Shown piece after piece: positions 34,730-45,628 of a stretch of DNA of 64,000 nt. This DNA comes from Coleophoma eucalyptorum (taxonomy: Eukaryota; Ascomycota; Leotiomycetes; Helotiales; Dermateaceae): contig JALRME010000001.1 in the NCBI GenBank assembly GCA_026120035.1, positions 881,909 through 945,908 on the forward strand. Reading direction: 5' to 3'. Position numbers and translations under genes: made by a program. The first letter of the stretch is position 1. The number at the start of each line of letters is the position of its first letter. Below the pieces are notes generated by a model, which had not been told where the DNA came from, made no database searches, and worked only from the letters and a program-made list of their open reading frames with translations.

Positions 34730-36555
34730 CTACGTCCTGTGCCTGCACGGGATGACCGCACTGCCCGCGCAACGCGCCGCTCCCATGCATACACTTGTAG
34801 CACATGAACAACTTCCCCCGCCCGAGGAGTTGGGCTTTCGAGATTGAAGTACATGTCTTGGCGGCAGGATCTCGATTCCCAACAACGGAAGAATATAAGA
34901 AGGGAAATAGGAGATAGGATGCATCACATACCATGAATTTCCGAGCGTCTTACTTCCCCCTGCTTCAGCTAATCGATAATATTTCGCTGCTAGGTACTGC
35001 GTAATCCTCGTGTCAGCCTCATCTTCGTCACGAACTGGTTTCTTGCTTGATTTGTTGCGCATTGCTGCAAGTGGGGTAGCCTCATAGCTGCCCAACGTAT
35101 CGTGCAACAGGAGACGGAGCCATGTTTTCTCCTGCTTGAGGCGCAAGCCACAGATGACTATGCAGGGCGGAGATGACTGTATGGCTATGATACAATGGAG
35201 CCATTCCAAACTGCGGTGAAAGATTTCCAGAAAAAGAGAGATCGGAGGTGACTTACCTTATCTTTCTTACATCCAAAGCCTTCCACGTAACACCAAGCAA
35301 CTTCGTTCATGGCATCTATCATATCATTAGTCTCTTGGATTTCATTCAAGCCTAATTTGTGATTGACCTACCTGTATCGCCCAAGTTGGCCGCGGTCTCA
35401 TAGTACTGTTCCCCGTGACAGTCAGTGGCTGTTAATGCATCTCCCCGATCCAATGCTTTCTTAGAGCTTACCTGTTTGGCTGCAACTTTATCGACCTGAA
35501 CTCCCCAGCCGTGACGGAAGCAATTTGCTAGTTCGAAAATGGCCAGCACGAGCTCTCCCTTTGCAGCTCCACCCTTTTTCATTCCTGCCTGCAAAGCCAG
35601 TTCCTCAATTGACGCTGCATTTGAGGCTGCCGCTGAGAGGTAAGTCACAGCTTCTGTCGGATTGGGAGTACAGCCCCAACCGTGCCTAACATGTAACCTG
35701 TCAGAATAGCCTCATGCAAACAACTTCGAAAGTATACAAGAATTGTGATTTCTCTTGCATAATCAGTCTGTGAGACATACCTGAGAGCCAATCCATATAG
35801 AACTTGACTGAGAGCATTGTTCGCGCCCTTGGGATCAGCCAATCGTCCAAACATTTGCGTTGAAGTTCGTAATTCTCCTGCCTCATGAAGCCTGATGGCT
35901 TCTTGGATGTTGTCATCCACCAGCTGCGTAGATATAATCCCCCCGGGCGCAGCAGTAGTTGGAGATGCCGGTGAACCCAAAGAAAGCCCACGCATACTAC
36001 TGCCGTCCACTACAGAGCCATTGGGCGTTCCAGGCCGACTCCTATTCTTCTCATTCTGAATCGCTAGTATCGTGGCTCTATGCTCCCATTGTGACTCTGC
36101 GCCATCTTTGCTGTCACTGTCGCTAAGTTTGATCTCCGGCAGATCTTGCGGAACGTTTTCGGAGCTCACATCTCTACTTAAGCCCAATCGTTGCGATATT
36201 CGCTTTGTGACATCATGACGTTCCCTGTCCGGCGTCCTCGAGCTCCTTGAGGATGTTGAAGTCGCAGACCCACTCCGCTGTCGTCCTTTGAACAGAGAAC
36301 TCTTGATCCTCGAATCGTGCCCATCTGAAGTAGGAGATTTAGGCTCCGCGAACGTGGGTGGTGATATAATTTCTTGTGAGTATGTACTGCAAATTATTAG
36401 CTCGGTGATCTACTTCCCCAGACGCGAAGGACTCCTTGCTCTGTACGCATAAATGTGAATTCTGGAACCGGAGAAACGTCGCGCACGGCTTCTGGATGTA
36501 GCGCATTGCTGCCCTCTACCTTATCTTTCTTTTTAAGCAGATCTCGTAAAGGCAT
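34730..36555 (-). CDS. Sel1-repeat protein, Nif1-like cell-cycle inhibitor
   Basis: Sel1/TPR-like repeat protein resembling the fungal Nif1 family; in fission yeast Nif1 inhibits the Nim1/Cdr1 kinase and so delays mitosis. Exons recovered: 36414-36555, 35781-36372, 35472-35685, 35372-35405, 35257-35315 and 34932-34996. Repeats are visible as SQVLYGLALRHGWGCTPN, ELANCFRHGWGVQVDK, YYETAANLGDTDAMNEVAWCY and AAKYYRLAEAGGSKTLGNSW. The N-terminal part is serine-rich with an RSSRTPDRERHD segment. The first acceptor (CACAAG) and everything after GNSW are uncertain: either a GTATGT donor leads to a final exon I cannot place, or the frame reads through to a stop at 34730. The intron before the last exon is about 260 nt, far longer than its neighbours. 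Confidence 0.72.
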
Positions 36556-37024
36556 TGTGTGTGTCTATGTTTTGCTGACGGTTGAGAGCTGAGCTTGGTG
36601 TGGAGTGTCCACGGTGTTTTAGAGTAATTAGCTGTAGCCTTGTGGAGGTGTAATAAGCAATTTGGGTAGAGCACGTCGCGTGCCAAGCTCTATCATCTGA
36701 AAACTCGAGATGAACTGGAGCTTGTCCATTCTTCTAGTAAAGTTGATGCGAACAAGTGCTCATCGACTGGTGTGGAGGCTTAGATCGAGGTGCAGCGTAT
36801 CGCTGTTTCCGAATATAGTTTGTTTGTAGTACATACGCCAGCAGAAACGTATTCAATCATGCAAGATATTTTTAACATCATTAAAAGGAAACTTTTATCT
36901 TCCGGGAGAACTTCTTTATACAATCGTCCCATCAACGAAAGTGTAAAATTTCTCCAGAGAGAATCAATCGCACGGGAAGGATAAACAGGTTTCTGGTGGT
37001 ATCACGCTCAAATCAATTGCCTAT
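36556..37024. other. Intergenic, Nif1-like promoter and NOC4 3' region
   Basis: 470 bp, AT-rich, no gene seen. Both neighbours are on the minus strand. Confidence 0.55.
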
Positions 37025-38830
37025 CTATTTGAACTCCCAAAGCTTTACAAGGAGACTATCCTCAACACCAGACTCGGCATCCTGCTTCATGAATATCCTT
37101 TTAGGGATTTCATATTCCACTACTGGCGCCTTCTTTACGTCCTTCCCAAGCTCAGTCTCGAGTAACTGTATAAAAAGTTAGCAAGATATTAATTTCCAGT
37201 GAGGAGATGGTGGTCTAACGCTTCCGTATGCAAGGTCCAAGAAATCTTCCATATTATATGATTGCTTAGTGAATTGCTCAGAGATAATCTTTGCTAGCGT
37301 CGCAACATTGGGGTGGTAGTGTGATTGAAGTAGCGCAATCTCCCATAAACTGCTTTCAATGGCGTTGGTCTCCATGGGATCTTCTTCATCCATAATGAAC
37401 GGATCGTCCATGCCTTCCTCTTCGAGCAACCTCTTTCCCTCTGTGGTTCTAGTTTCACGGTGAATCATGAACGTGCATGTTGGATGTTTCTTCAGTAGGT
37501 TGTAGATCCAAGGAACAACAGCAACGATACCTCCGGGAGGAGCATTAAGTGTCAATCTAGATAACCTCTTAATGAAGCTAGCCACGAGGACGGCTGGCAA
37601 ATGGGTTGATGCCAAGAATGTGTCTAGAAGTCTGAAAAATCGGGATCGATGCTTCGAATGCAAGACTCCAGAGTCCAGTAGAGAATAGAGTTTTTTGTAG
37701 AAGGAGGGGTAATCCAAGTTCTTCTCCTGGATCAAATAGAAGACTCCGGAAAGAGCCAGTAATGACGTTGAACCTCCAGCATTGTATGAATCAGTCAAGA
37801 AGTCCATCAGAAGCTCTGATTTCATAAACCAGGGCGCAATCGCATTGGTGATCAAGCCAAGCATGGTTTTTCTCTGCTCCTTATTCATCTGGAGCTTCAT
37901 AACTGCCAGCCAAGCTTCCTGTGCCCGCTTTTTGTGCTGTGTCAAGGAATATAATGCGTGGTTCTTCTTCTTGGGGGCTTCAACATGGAAATCCTCAAGT
38001 TCGTCTTTGGATTCTGGGACCGATTCGACTGCTGTAAGAATATTGAGAGCGCTTCCAAGTATTCCCTCACTCGAATCCTGCACATCATCGTCCTGTAATG
38101 TTTCGCTGAATCCAATTAGCATCTAACTCCAATCTCACGAAAGCCTTACTCACGCAATGGTTTGAAACGTATAGTATCGTATGTCATCGTACTCCTCAAC
38201 CCATTTCCGACTAAAATCTTCTCGGACAGCCGCATCGCATTCCGGGTCCAGTAGAATTTGGACGATTTCCGAGAGGAAGCCAGCTGGAAAGTTGTAGTCT
38301 TGCCCGTTAAGAAGATATTGTCCCTCAGTCTTCAACAGCTTCATGCAAAGGGTCAAGACTGGTACTCCGACTCCTTCTTGGCCCAGTAGACCCAAGAGTC
38401 CCTCCTTATATTGTGAATATCGTTCTTTCAACCATCGCATTACCACGGCATCTTTCTCTGAATTCCCTTGCTTTTTCTCAAGCTCACCGGCTGCAATCAA
38501 TTTCGTGAAGACACGACATAATGAGATCGCAGCAAGGAAAGAATCGTCTGCATCGTCACTGTCGTTGTTAAGAATCTGTATCAATTTTGCGATGTTGTTG
38601 TAATTCTTTTTTGAGTTCGATTCGAATATTTCGTTTTCCAATAGCAGTATTTCCGCCTGAGTATCTTCATCATCGCTGCTTTCAGATCGTGCTCTTTTAG
38701 ATGGCCTTTTCTCCATAGTCTCTCTTTTCCGCTTGGCCGGCAGGCCAGTCTCTCGGACAGTTCCAGGCATTGTGAATATGTCTTTCAAAATTTGGTGTCT
38801 TGCGGGTTTCGATATCAAAAAAAGTTCCAT
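37025..38830 (-). CDS. NOC4: Nucleolar complex protein 4 (Noc4/Utp19)
   Basis: Partner of Nop14 in 40S ribosomal subunit maturation and export, in the nucleolus. Three exons: 38154-38830, 37220-38105 and 37025-37165; 1704 nt, 567 aa from the first ATG. The internal ATG at 38770 (MPGTVRETGL) gives 547 aa and is the likelier start because the first 20 residues look like leader. A basic nuclear signal follows (PAKRKRETMEKRPSKRAR). The CBF/Mak21-type domain spans the middle exon (ALSGVFYLIQEKNLDYPSFYKKLYSLL ... LTLNAPPGGIVAVVPWIYNLLKKHP). The last exon restores the family tail KAPVVEYEIPKRIF. Its donor is GTTAGA, unusual but in phase. Head-to-head with ATP4. Confidence 0.93.
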
Positions 38831-38977
38831 GCGATAACCAATCGACCTAATTAAGGTTTAAGGCATCAAACTTCCGGCCTCAGGCAACACTAGAGAGAGA
38901 AACCACAGCCGAAGTGAACCTCTTCTCAATTCTTCAAGCAATCCGAGAAGCTCTAACCCATCTCCTCTCATCTCACA

Positions 38978-39871
38978 ATGGCATCACGCTTGGCAAGAAG
39001 CGCCGTAGGTATGTATATTAATGCGCAGCTTATCCAAAATGTGCAATTGGGTGGCTGACTTCTATCCAGGGGCCTCCGCACGTCTTCGACCAGCTCTCCC
39101 TCTCCGTACCCTCCCGGCCCTCACCTCCGTCACCAGCTCCCGATCAGTATCTTCTGTTCCAGCTGAGGACCCAAAGAAGAAGGCTGCGTCAATTCTTGAC
39201 TCCCTCCCAGGCAACTCCTTCGTCTCCAAGACTGCCATCCTCTCCTCCACTGCTGGTCTCTCCATCTACGCTCTTAGCAACGAATACTATGTCGTGAACG
39301 AGGAGACAGTTGTCGCGGTCTGCTTGTTGAGCATCTGGGGAGCTGTTATCAAGTATGGTGGACCAATGTACTCAGAGTGGGCTGAGGGACAGGTCAACAA
39401 GATTAAGAATATCTTGAACTCTGCTCGTGCCGACCACACCGATGCTGTCAAGGCCAGAATCGAGAACGTTTCGCAGTTGGGAAGCGTCGTTGATGTCACC
39501 AAGACCTTGTTCGAGGTCTCCAAGGTATGCTAGCAGTGTATCAATTGGCTATTATTCGTGTGCTGATACTTGCAGGAAACCGCTCAACTTGAGGCTCAAG
39601 CTTTCGAGCTTCAGCAAACCACTGCTCTGGCTGCAGAGGCCAAGTCTGTCCTCGACTCATGGGTTAGATACGAGGGACAGGTTAAGATCCGTCAACAGAA
39701 GGAATTGTCCGAGTCCATCATTGCCAAGATTCAGAAGGAGCTCGAAAACCCCAAGGTGTTGCAACAAATCCTCCAACAAAGTGTTGCGGATGTTGAGAGT
39801 ATGTATTTCCAGTGTCCTTTACCATACAAATACTAATGAGCTGTGCAGAGATCGTCTCCTCCAAGGCATAA
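38978..39871 (+). CDS. ATP4: Mitochondrial ATP synthase subunit 4 (subunit b)
   Basis: Peripheral stalk subunit b of the F1Fo ATP synthase, in the mitochondrial inner membrane. Four exons, 38978-39008, 39070-39524, 39576-39798 and 39849-39871, give 243 aa (732 nt, in frame). The N terminus MASRLARSAVGASARLRPALPLRT is a typical cleavable presequence. Two membrane segments follow (SKTAILSSTAGLSIYAL and VVAVCLLSIWGAVIKYGGP), then a long charged helix that reaches toward F1. The final exon carries only the last seven codons and stop. Length agrees with fungal Atp4 (about 244 aa). Confidence 0.95.
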
Positions 39872-40681
39872 TAGATTTTGGAATGAGTCCGAACCGTCAG
39901 ATTTCCTTACAACCATTGTTCTATAAACCCTCCTGTGCCATAGTCTGATCAAAAACGTCTACCACTGTCTGGTTTCCTCTGATGAATTGAGTGACATATG
40001 ATATTACTACTATTTAAGATTGTGTGTCCCTGGTTCCCAGAGTTCAGAATAGTATTAAGCTTTCTCAAACCAGAATATTATCCTAATAACTATTATGGTT
40101 ACGAGGAAGCAGCGTACGCACTGAACGAGACCAGCTCACAGAGTCTAGACAGCAGAACAATCAACCCTCCGGCCCGACGGACATATACTTGTTCAGGAAG
40201 TAGGTGGCGCTTAGAACTGCTCTGTGCTCAAGAGACTACTATAGATAATTAAGGTTTCGATGCTTTAACATATATTGCATATTAATGAGCCACCTTGGTT
40301 CTTCAGGAAATTTTTGGGTTTGAGCCCGCCAGAGAAAGATCCCAGCCTAAAGAGGTCAACTAAATACCGTATTGAAATGTTATGCTCGAACCATCCGATA
40401 TAGGACGATCACGTGCTCATGAATAAAAACTCTTGTCACGCTTTATAGTTACATTTTTCCTCGGAGCGCCACTTGCAGTGGCTATGTTATTAGGCTGGTA
40501 TCGAAACCAATTGAGAATAGAGTCATTGTGGATATATTGTAGGTTGACTTCGGGCCTGTATCTGCCTTTGTTGAGAAGAGCACTTCTTGCCTTGCTTCTT
40601 CGCTACTTAATTACTTTATCCCGCCGAAGTGATTTTGTTTTATAAGTTAAGATAAGCCTCGGTTCTTCAAACCATGATACA
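39872..40681. other. AT-rich intergenic between ATP4 and tRNA-Arg
   Basis: About 810 bp with the ATP4 3' UTR and no gene that I can support; the few open frames are short and without family features. Confidence 0.55.
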
Positions 40682-40753
40682 GGCCTGCTGGCCCAATGGC
40701 AAGGCGCTTGACTACGAATCAAGAGATTGCAGGTTCGATCCCTGCGTAGGTCA
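40682..40753 (+). tRNA. tRNA-Arg (anticodon ACG)
   Basis: A complete 72-nt cloverleaf without intron. The acceptor stem pairs GGCCTGC with GTAGGTC (seven pairs, two of them G-U), with discriminator A. The D stem is GCC/GGC, the anticodon stem CTTGA/TCAAG with loop CTACGAA (anticodon ACG, read as ICG after deamination), and the T stem GCAGG/CCTGC with loop TTCGATC. A run of six T at 40763-40768 serves as the RNA polymerase III terminator. The GGTTCGATCC box B is canonical. Confidence 0.93.
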
Positions 40754-41749
40754 AACTGGTTAATTTTTTACATTTTGTAACAAATATTCAGTGCGTAGAT
40801 CAATACATGTTGGGTTATATTTTTGGAGTTCTTCGCTCTCGAATTTCTTTTTTGGACACGGCCTTAAATTTCTATGGCGAATACTGTTTGCTTAGCGTCA
40901 CGAAATTGCGATCCGACGAGTGCCGACAATGTCTCTCAAATTTTATGGTCTAACACTTGCTATGTTTTTAATTTCTAGTATCTTTATTGCAAGGGGTCAC
41001 TGTAGGTGCATGAGAGTCCAATTCATCGATGATGTCGAATTCAGGTGTTGAGGTTCTTCAGAACAACAAAATCCTACTTGAATGGACGCGTCGCGTCATG
41101 TGCATCATGTGATAATATGTCACATGATATACGGGTCAGTTACAACTAAGTGTAATCTTCCAACAATCTTTCTCTTTACATATAATGAAAAAAAAAAATT
41201 GCATGTGCTCCTTCTACAAGTATCTATCATTAAAGGATCATTTCGTAATTCACGACGAGATTTAGAGTCCGGCTCAGAGCTGCTATTGAACACCGGAATA
41301 GCTTGCTTTTAAGCTCGTTTAATCAATCAACCCAGTTCCTTGCAAGTGGAGGTTTGATCTGAGTGATGATGTGCTGGCTCTCGCTACCAGCATCTATTGA
41401 CAAAGAAACCAAGCAGCTTTGGTTGGTTGCTAGCTAGCTGAGTCGTTTTGTTTTGATCCAATTGCCTAGGCAAAGAAGTTTCTTTGTAAGATTCCATGAA
41501 CAAATTACAAGGGTGGAACAAAGTAAACAGTGAAAGGGCCCTCCCATGACCACTGCGGCAACCATAAAGACGGCTTGATAGAACAATGCCAAGTTTTCTG
41601 GAAGACACCGACAGTCGAGTTGGTCCTCTATTATAATTACTGAGGACGTCCTCAAAATCTTCTGAGCATATCGTAGCTTTCAGGTTCTTCTCTTCATATT
41701 CTTTCAGCCAAAGATATCTCGATACCATCTACAGCAACAAATATTCAGA
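40754..41749. other. AT-rich intergenic downstream of tRNA-Arg
   Basis: About 1 kb, AT-rich, no coding signal. It contains a perfect 9-bp inverted repeat at 41104-41128 and an A9-type homopolymer near 41188. It forms the promoter side of the small unknown gene at 41750. Confidence 0.55.
41104..41128. repeat. Perfect inverted repeat ATCATGTGA / TCACATGAT
   Basis: Nine-base arms at 41104-41112 and 41120-41128 separated by 7 nt. Each arm contains CATGTG/CACATG, an E-box-like core. It could be a dimer-binding site or chance. Confidence 0.7.
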
Positions 41750-42373
41750 ATGTATTACAGACACTACGTTTTCACATGCGGCCATACGAAATGGGGAGCC
41801 CAAGTCAGACAACAATCAGGCGAAGAACCCACAGTAGAAGGGGGAAGACCCGGTCGACCGTCGAGAAAGCGAGTCGCCCATCCACTGTTTACCTATAATC
41901 TACATACAACTTGTAAGGACTGCCAGCCCATCAGGAGACTCATACGAGAGATGAAGGAGAGTGTGGACAGACTCCAAAAAAGAGAGCATCCTACAGACGA
42001 GGAAATCCCGAGGGCAGCCAAGGTACCAAAGGTTGTGGTAGATACAAGCACGGTGGCAGGAGTTCGAATCGAGTTTGTCGATCCCTTGGCCCCAAAGCCT
42101 CACCGAATAGTCACCTCTCCCTCGAGACTCCCACGGTCCGTTTCAAAGACATCAATACCTCAACCGCCAACGAGTCCATTGAAACGAAAAGCTGGGTCTC
42201 ACTCGCAGCTGCCCATTCCAAAGTCGCCCAAAAAGACAGCATTGTTGGCAACTCCAAAGAACGAGAGTAAGGAGAGCAGATTACCTAAGAAAGGGGGGGT
42301 TGGAACTCCAAGCAAAGGCATGCCGACACCAAAAGGGAAAGAAAACTTCAACTGGCCCGAGTTTGTCTTTTGA
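41750..42373 (+). CDS. Small unknown protein with CxH...CxxC and KEN motif
   Basis: Single-exon frame of 207 aa; I do not recognise the family. The N terminus has C10-x-H12 (FTCGHTKWG) and C55-x-x-C58 (TTCKDCQPI), a spacing that could bind one zinc ion. Residues 60-85 form a charged helix (IRRLIREMKESVDRLQKRE). The C-terminal half is basic, rich in proline, with several SP/TP sites (TSPSR, TSPLKRK, PKSPKK, ATPKN, GTPSK, PTPKG), and ends GKENFNWPEFVF, where KEN matches the APC/C degron. This looks like a disordered CDK-target tail. The absence of introns, clean frame and ordered composition support it being real, but there is no homology evidence here. Confidence 0.65.
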   Translation: MYYRHYVFTCGHTKWGAQVRQQSGEEPTVEGGRPGRPSRKRVAHPLFTYNLHTTCKDCQPIRRLIREMKESVDRLQKREHPTDEEIPRAAKVPKVVVDTSTVAGVRIEFVDPLAPKPHRIVTSPSRLPRSVSKTSIPQPPTSPLKRKAGSHSQLPIPKSPKKTALLATPKNESKESRLPKKGGVGTPSKGMPTPKGKENFNWPEFVF

Positions 42374-43126
42374 AGCGGTGCTGAATTGAGGAACATGTTA
42401 GAGAATGAATTATGACGGCGTTAAGGGAGTGTGGTTCTTGTATTCCAAATGAAATTTAGCCCAGAATATCCTTTTAACTTCTTGAAATGACCCTAAAAGT
42501 GCAGGTAACTTGAACTGTTAGCAGGAATTTCATATCGAGTGATCGTGACGCAACCTCCGGAAAAATTATCTGCAAAGGGTTATAAGATCAGCATGCGCAA
42601 TACTAATTGCAATGGCACTTTCAAATCCGTCCATTTCTTGTTCCATCTCCCAAGAGTGCCCTCTTGGCGATATCACAGAGAGAGAAAGAAATGACTGCCC
42701 TCGCCGCCAATAACCGACCAACTTCTCGCTAGTTGACACCCAAAGCGGCAAGTTCTCTTCTGCCTCACTTCAACACCACTGGCTAGATATCACAGTGGCT
42801 TTCTACTCGCGCCTTGGAAGTCTCTAAAAACGCCTTATCAGGTCTCCACAGCCCTTTTTTAAGCCTTCGGATTCAGCCCTTGAGCTTGGTTGATCAGTTG
42901 ACGTCTTCGCGTAAGGGGAAGTCCCAATACCATGCCTCCATCGACGGAAGTGGAGGCTGGGGCCTTGGACGCGATAAGAGCTCTCAGGTAGGTGGGGAGA
43001 GGGGCTTAGGAGTGAGGCTGACACTGGCCCTTTACTGCTTCGAGCTTTATTTCCCTCCTTTTATATCGTGTACTTCATTGTCTACTTTCTTCTTGTTTCC
43101 TACGCGCAAGCAGGACTACGGTCAAA
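42374..43126. other. Intergenic, amino-acid permease promoter region
   Basis: 750 bp between two plus-strand genes; CT-rich near 43030-43110, as in fungal 5' leaders. No gene seen. Confidence 0.55.
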
Positions 43127-45231
43127 ATGGACGGCACCCATCGCTACGACGGCTTGGAACTAGATATTTATCATGGAATGGAGGTTAATCAGTATGGAGG
43201 AGAGGCCGGCGACCACGGTTCTGTGGATAAAGTGCCTTTCCACCAACGCGAGCATGTTTACGACGAGGATCCTAGGTCGAGGCTTCATCGAGATTTGAAG
43301 ACAAGACAACTAGCAATGATTGCATTGGGAGGAGCTTTGGGAACAGGATTAATCATAAACACGTATGTTTATTTCCCTTCTGTCTGCCAGAACCTATCGC
43401 TGACGCTGCCATAGAGGAACAGTGCTTGCTCAAGCTGGTCCTGGGTCGACCTTGATTGGCTATGCCTTGGTGGGTGTACTTTGCTATGCTGTAATGGCGG
43501 CTATGGTTTGTCTTGCAACTTTACTTCTGGCCGTACGCTTGCTTATTAGGCATAGGGTGAGATGGCCACATGGTTACCAATATCTTCGGGATTCACTGGC
43601 TTCGCGCATCGGTTTGTCGACCCAGCACTTGGATTTGCACTTGGGTGGAATTATTGGTTGAAGGTACGAGAACGATTGAGATCTCATCCAGAAACAACAC
43701 GTATAACGTGATTAATTTTCTCTATTGTTGGAGTGCTAAATCCTGTCACAGTATATCATAACGACTCCAAATAATTTGATAGCCTCTGCGTTAGTGATTG
43801 GATACTGGTTCGAGCAGGCAGATTATGATGGCCCAGGATCGAATCCTGGGATTTATGTCGCCATAATACTGATTGCAATCATCACTATAAACTACTTTGG
43901 AGTTTCCTACTTTGGCGAGTTCGAATTTTGGCTGTCCTCGGTGGGTCTTTCAAATCTACTTAATTGGGTTTATTGCTGAAGAAAGTTAAGGTCAAAGTCC
44001 TTATTATTCTTGGACTTATAATATTCACCCTTGTGATCGCTGTCGGCGGCGGCCCAGATCATGATGTGAAAGGTATTTCTTAACATCCTGTATCCATTTG
44101 TCAAAAACTAAAACCTGTAGGTTTTAGGTATTGGCATGTTCCTGGTGCCTTCGCTGCATATAAAGCTGGTAAGTAGTCTCCCATAACTAACATATTCTCT
44201 GGTTAATTAAGATGACAGAAGGTGCCGGTGGTCGATTCTTGGCTTTCTTCAGTGTTCTGACTGCTGCGGTCTTCTCGTTCCTCGGATCTGAGCTTGTGGG
44301 TGTCACTGTTGGAGAGGCACAGAACCCAAGAAAAGCAATTCCACGTGCTGTTAAATTAACTTTCTACCGAATTGTGATCTTCTATATCGTTCTGATCCTT
44401 CTTCTTGGACTGAATGTTCCTTACGACTCTCCACTACTTCTGTCTGCGACAAATGAGGCGAAAGGTACTCCTTCAGCAAATGCAAGCCCATTTGTAGCAG
44501 CAGCTCTGATCGCAGGAGTCAAAGCATTGCCGTCTCTAATTAATGCCTGTATTCTTATCTTCACCTTCTCGGCAGCAAACTCGGATCTCTACATCGCTTC
44601 CAGAACTCTTTACGGATTGTCCATGGAAGGGAATGCACCGCAAATCTTCTCTCATACCGATAATCGAGGAGTACCGATCTATTCCTTAGCTCTATCAAGC
44701 AGCTTCTGTCTTATTGCCTTCATCAGCGCAAAGACAGGGGCATTCCAAACGTTTCAGTATTTTATTTCCCTCGTCACCATCTTTGGCCTCTTGACGTGGA
44801 TCTCCATCCTGGTTTCGCACATTTACTTCATTCGTGCTCGCCAAGCACAAAACATCCCCGACTCAGCTCTCGCATATGTCTCTCCCTTTGGCCTTCGAGG
44901 CTCAATGGCTGCTCTCATATTTGCCTGCTTGATCGGTGTCTTCAACGGTTGGGCTGACTTCACGCATTCTCCAGAAACCGGAAAGTTTGACTGGAAGAAC
45001 TTTATCGTTGACTATATAGGTTTCCCCATATATCTAGGCATGATTTTCGGTTACAAGATTATCATGAAGACCAAGAGTTTCAGTCCCGAGGAAGCAGATC
45101 TGTTCAGTGGGAAAGCGAAAATTGACGAGGATGAGGCTGAATTCTTGGCTAGGGATTTGGCAAGGAAAGGAGGTGTTCTGGAGACAAAGTATGAACGAAT
45201 TTATCGCTATACCCTTGGGAATCTGTTTTAA
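43127..45231 (+). CDS. Amino-acid permease (APC superfamily, YAT type)
   Basis: Proton-coupled amino-acid importer of the plasma membrane, about 12 membrane helices. Seven exons: 43127-43362, 43415-43505, 43556-43663, 43752-43940, 43982-44072, 44121-44168 and 44219-45231; 1776 nt, 591 aa, in frame. TM1 begins LKTRQLAMIALGGALGTGLI, the conserved GALGTGLF-like motif; exon joins restore GEMATWLPISSGFTGFAHRFVDPALGFALGWNYW, a strong YAT signature. The loop text VGVTVGEAQNPRKAIPRAVK and SRTLYGLSMEGNAPQIF also fits fungal general and dicarboxylic amino-acid permeases. The acceptor of exon 5 (CTGAAG) is uncertain by a few residues. Exon 7 starts after GATGACAG, not at the nearby in-frame ATG. Substrate cannot be set from sequence alone. 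Confidence 0.9.
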
Positions 45232-45628
45232 AGCGTGCCTCGGAACTTTCTGCATTCTGGTCTGGTGGCGTCTATGGGCGTTGTTTGGTTGTAGCATTCA
45301 TATTTGTAAATACTACCAAATCTAATCTGAGATATAAATTTGCCGACAGCAATTGGATTTGGCTACCAGACCGTCTTCGAATGATCCATGTGATCGGTTT
45401 CCTGCTGACTCAACCCCTTGGTCCACAGGATTGGTTACATCGGATCTATATGGTCGCTTAGCGTTAGCCTCATAAGCACCTTTCTTTATTTGTCCTGCTA
45501 TACTTTTCAGCCTACCAACCACGCGTCCTGGGATGAGAGTCAGGTGAAAATCTAGTTAATAAGTATAAATTCCTCTCTTGACCAGAATTTGTTATCAGTC
45601 CTCGGCCTCATCATAGCTCTATGCAAGA
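45232..45628. other. Intergenic, permease 3' and hydrolase promoter region
   Basis: About 400 bp, no gene recognised. Confidence 0.55.

Noticed and set aside
44212..44220. In-frame ATG at 44212 as a separate start of a short permease
   Set aside because: The upstream exons splice in frame to give a full-length 591-aa permease with conserved N-terminal motifs, and the acceptor after GATGACAG skips this ATG.
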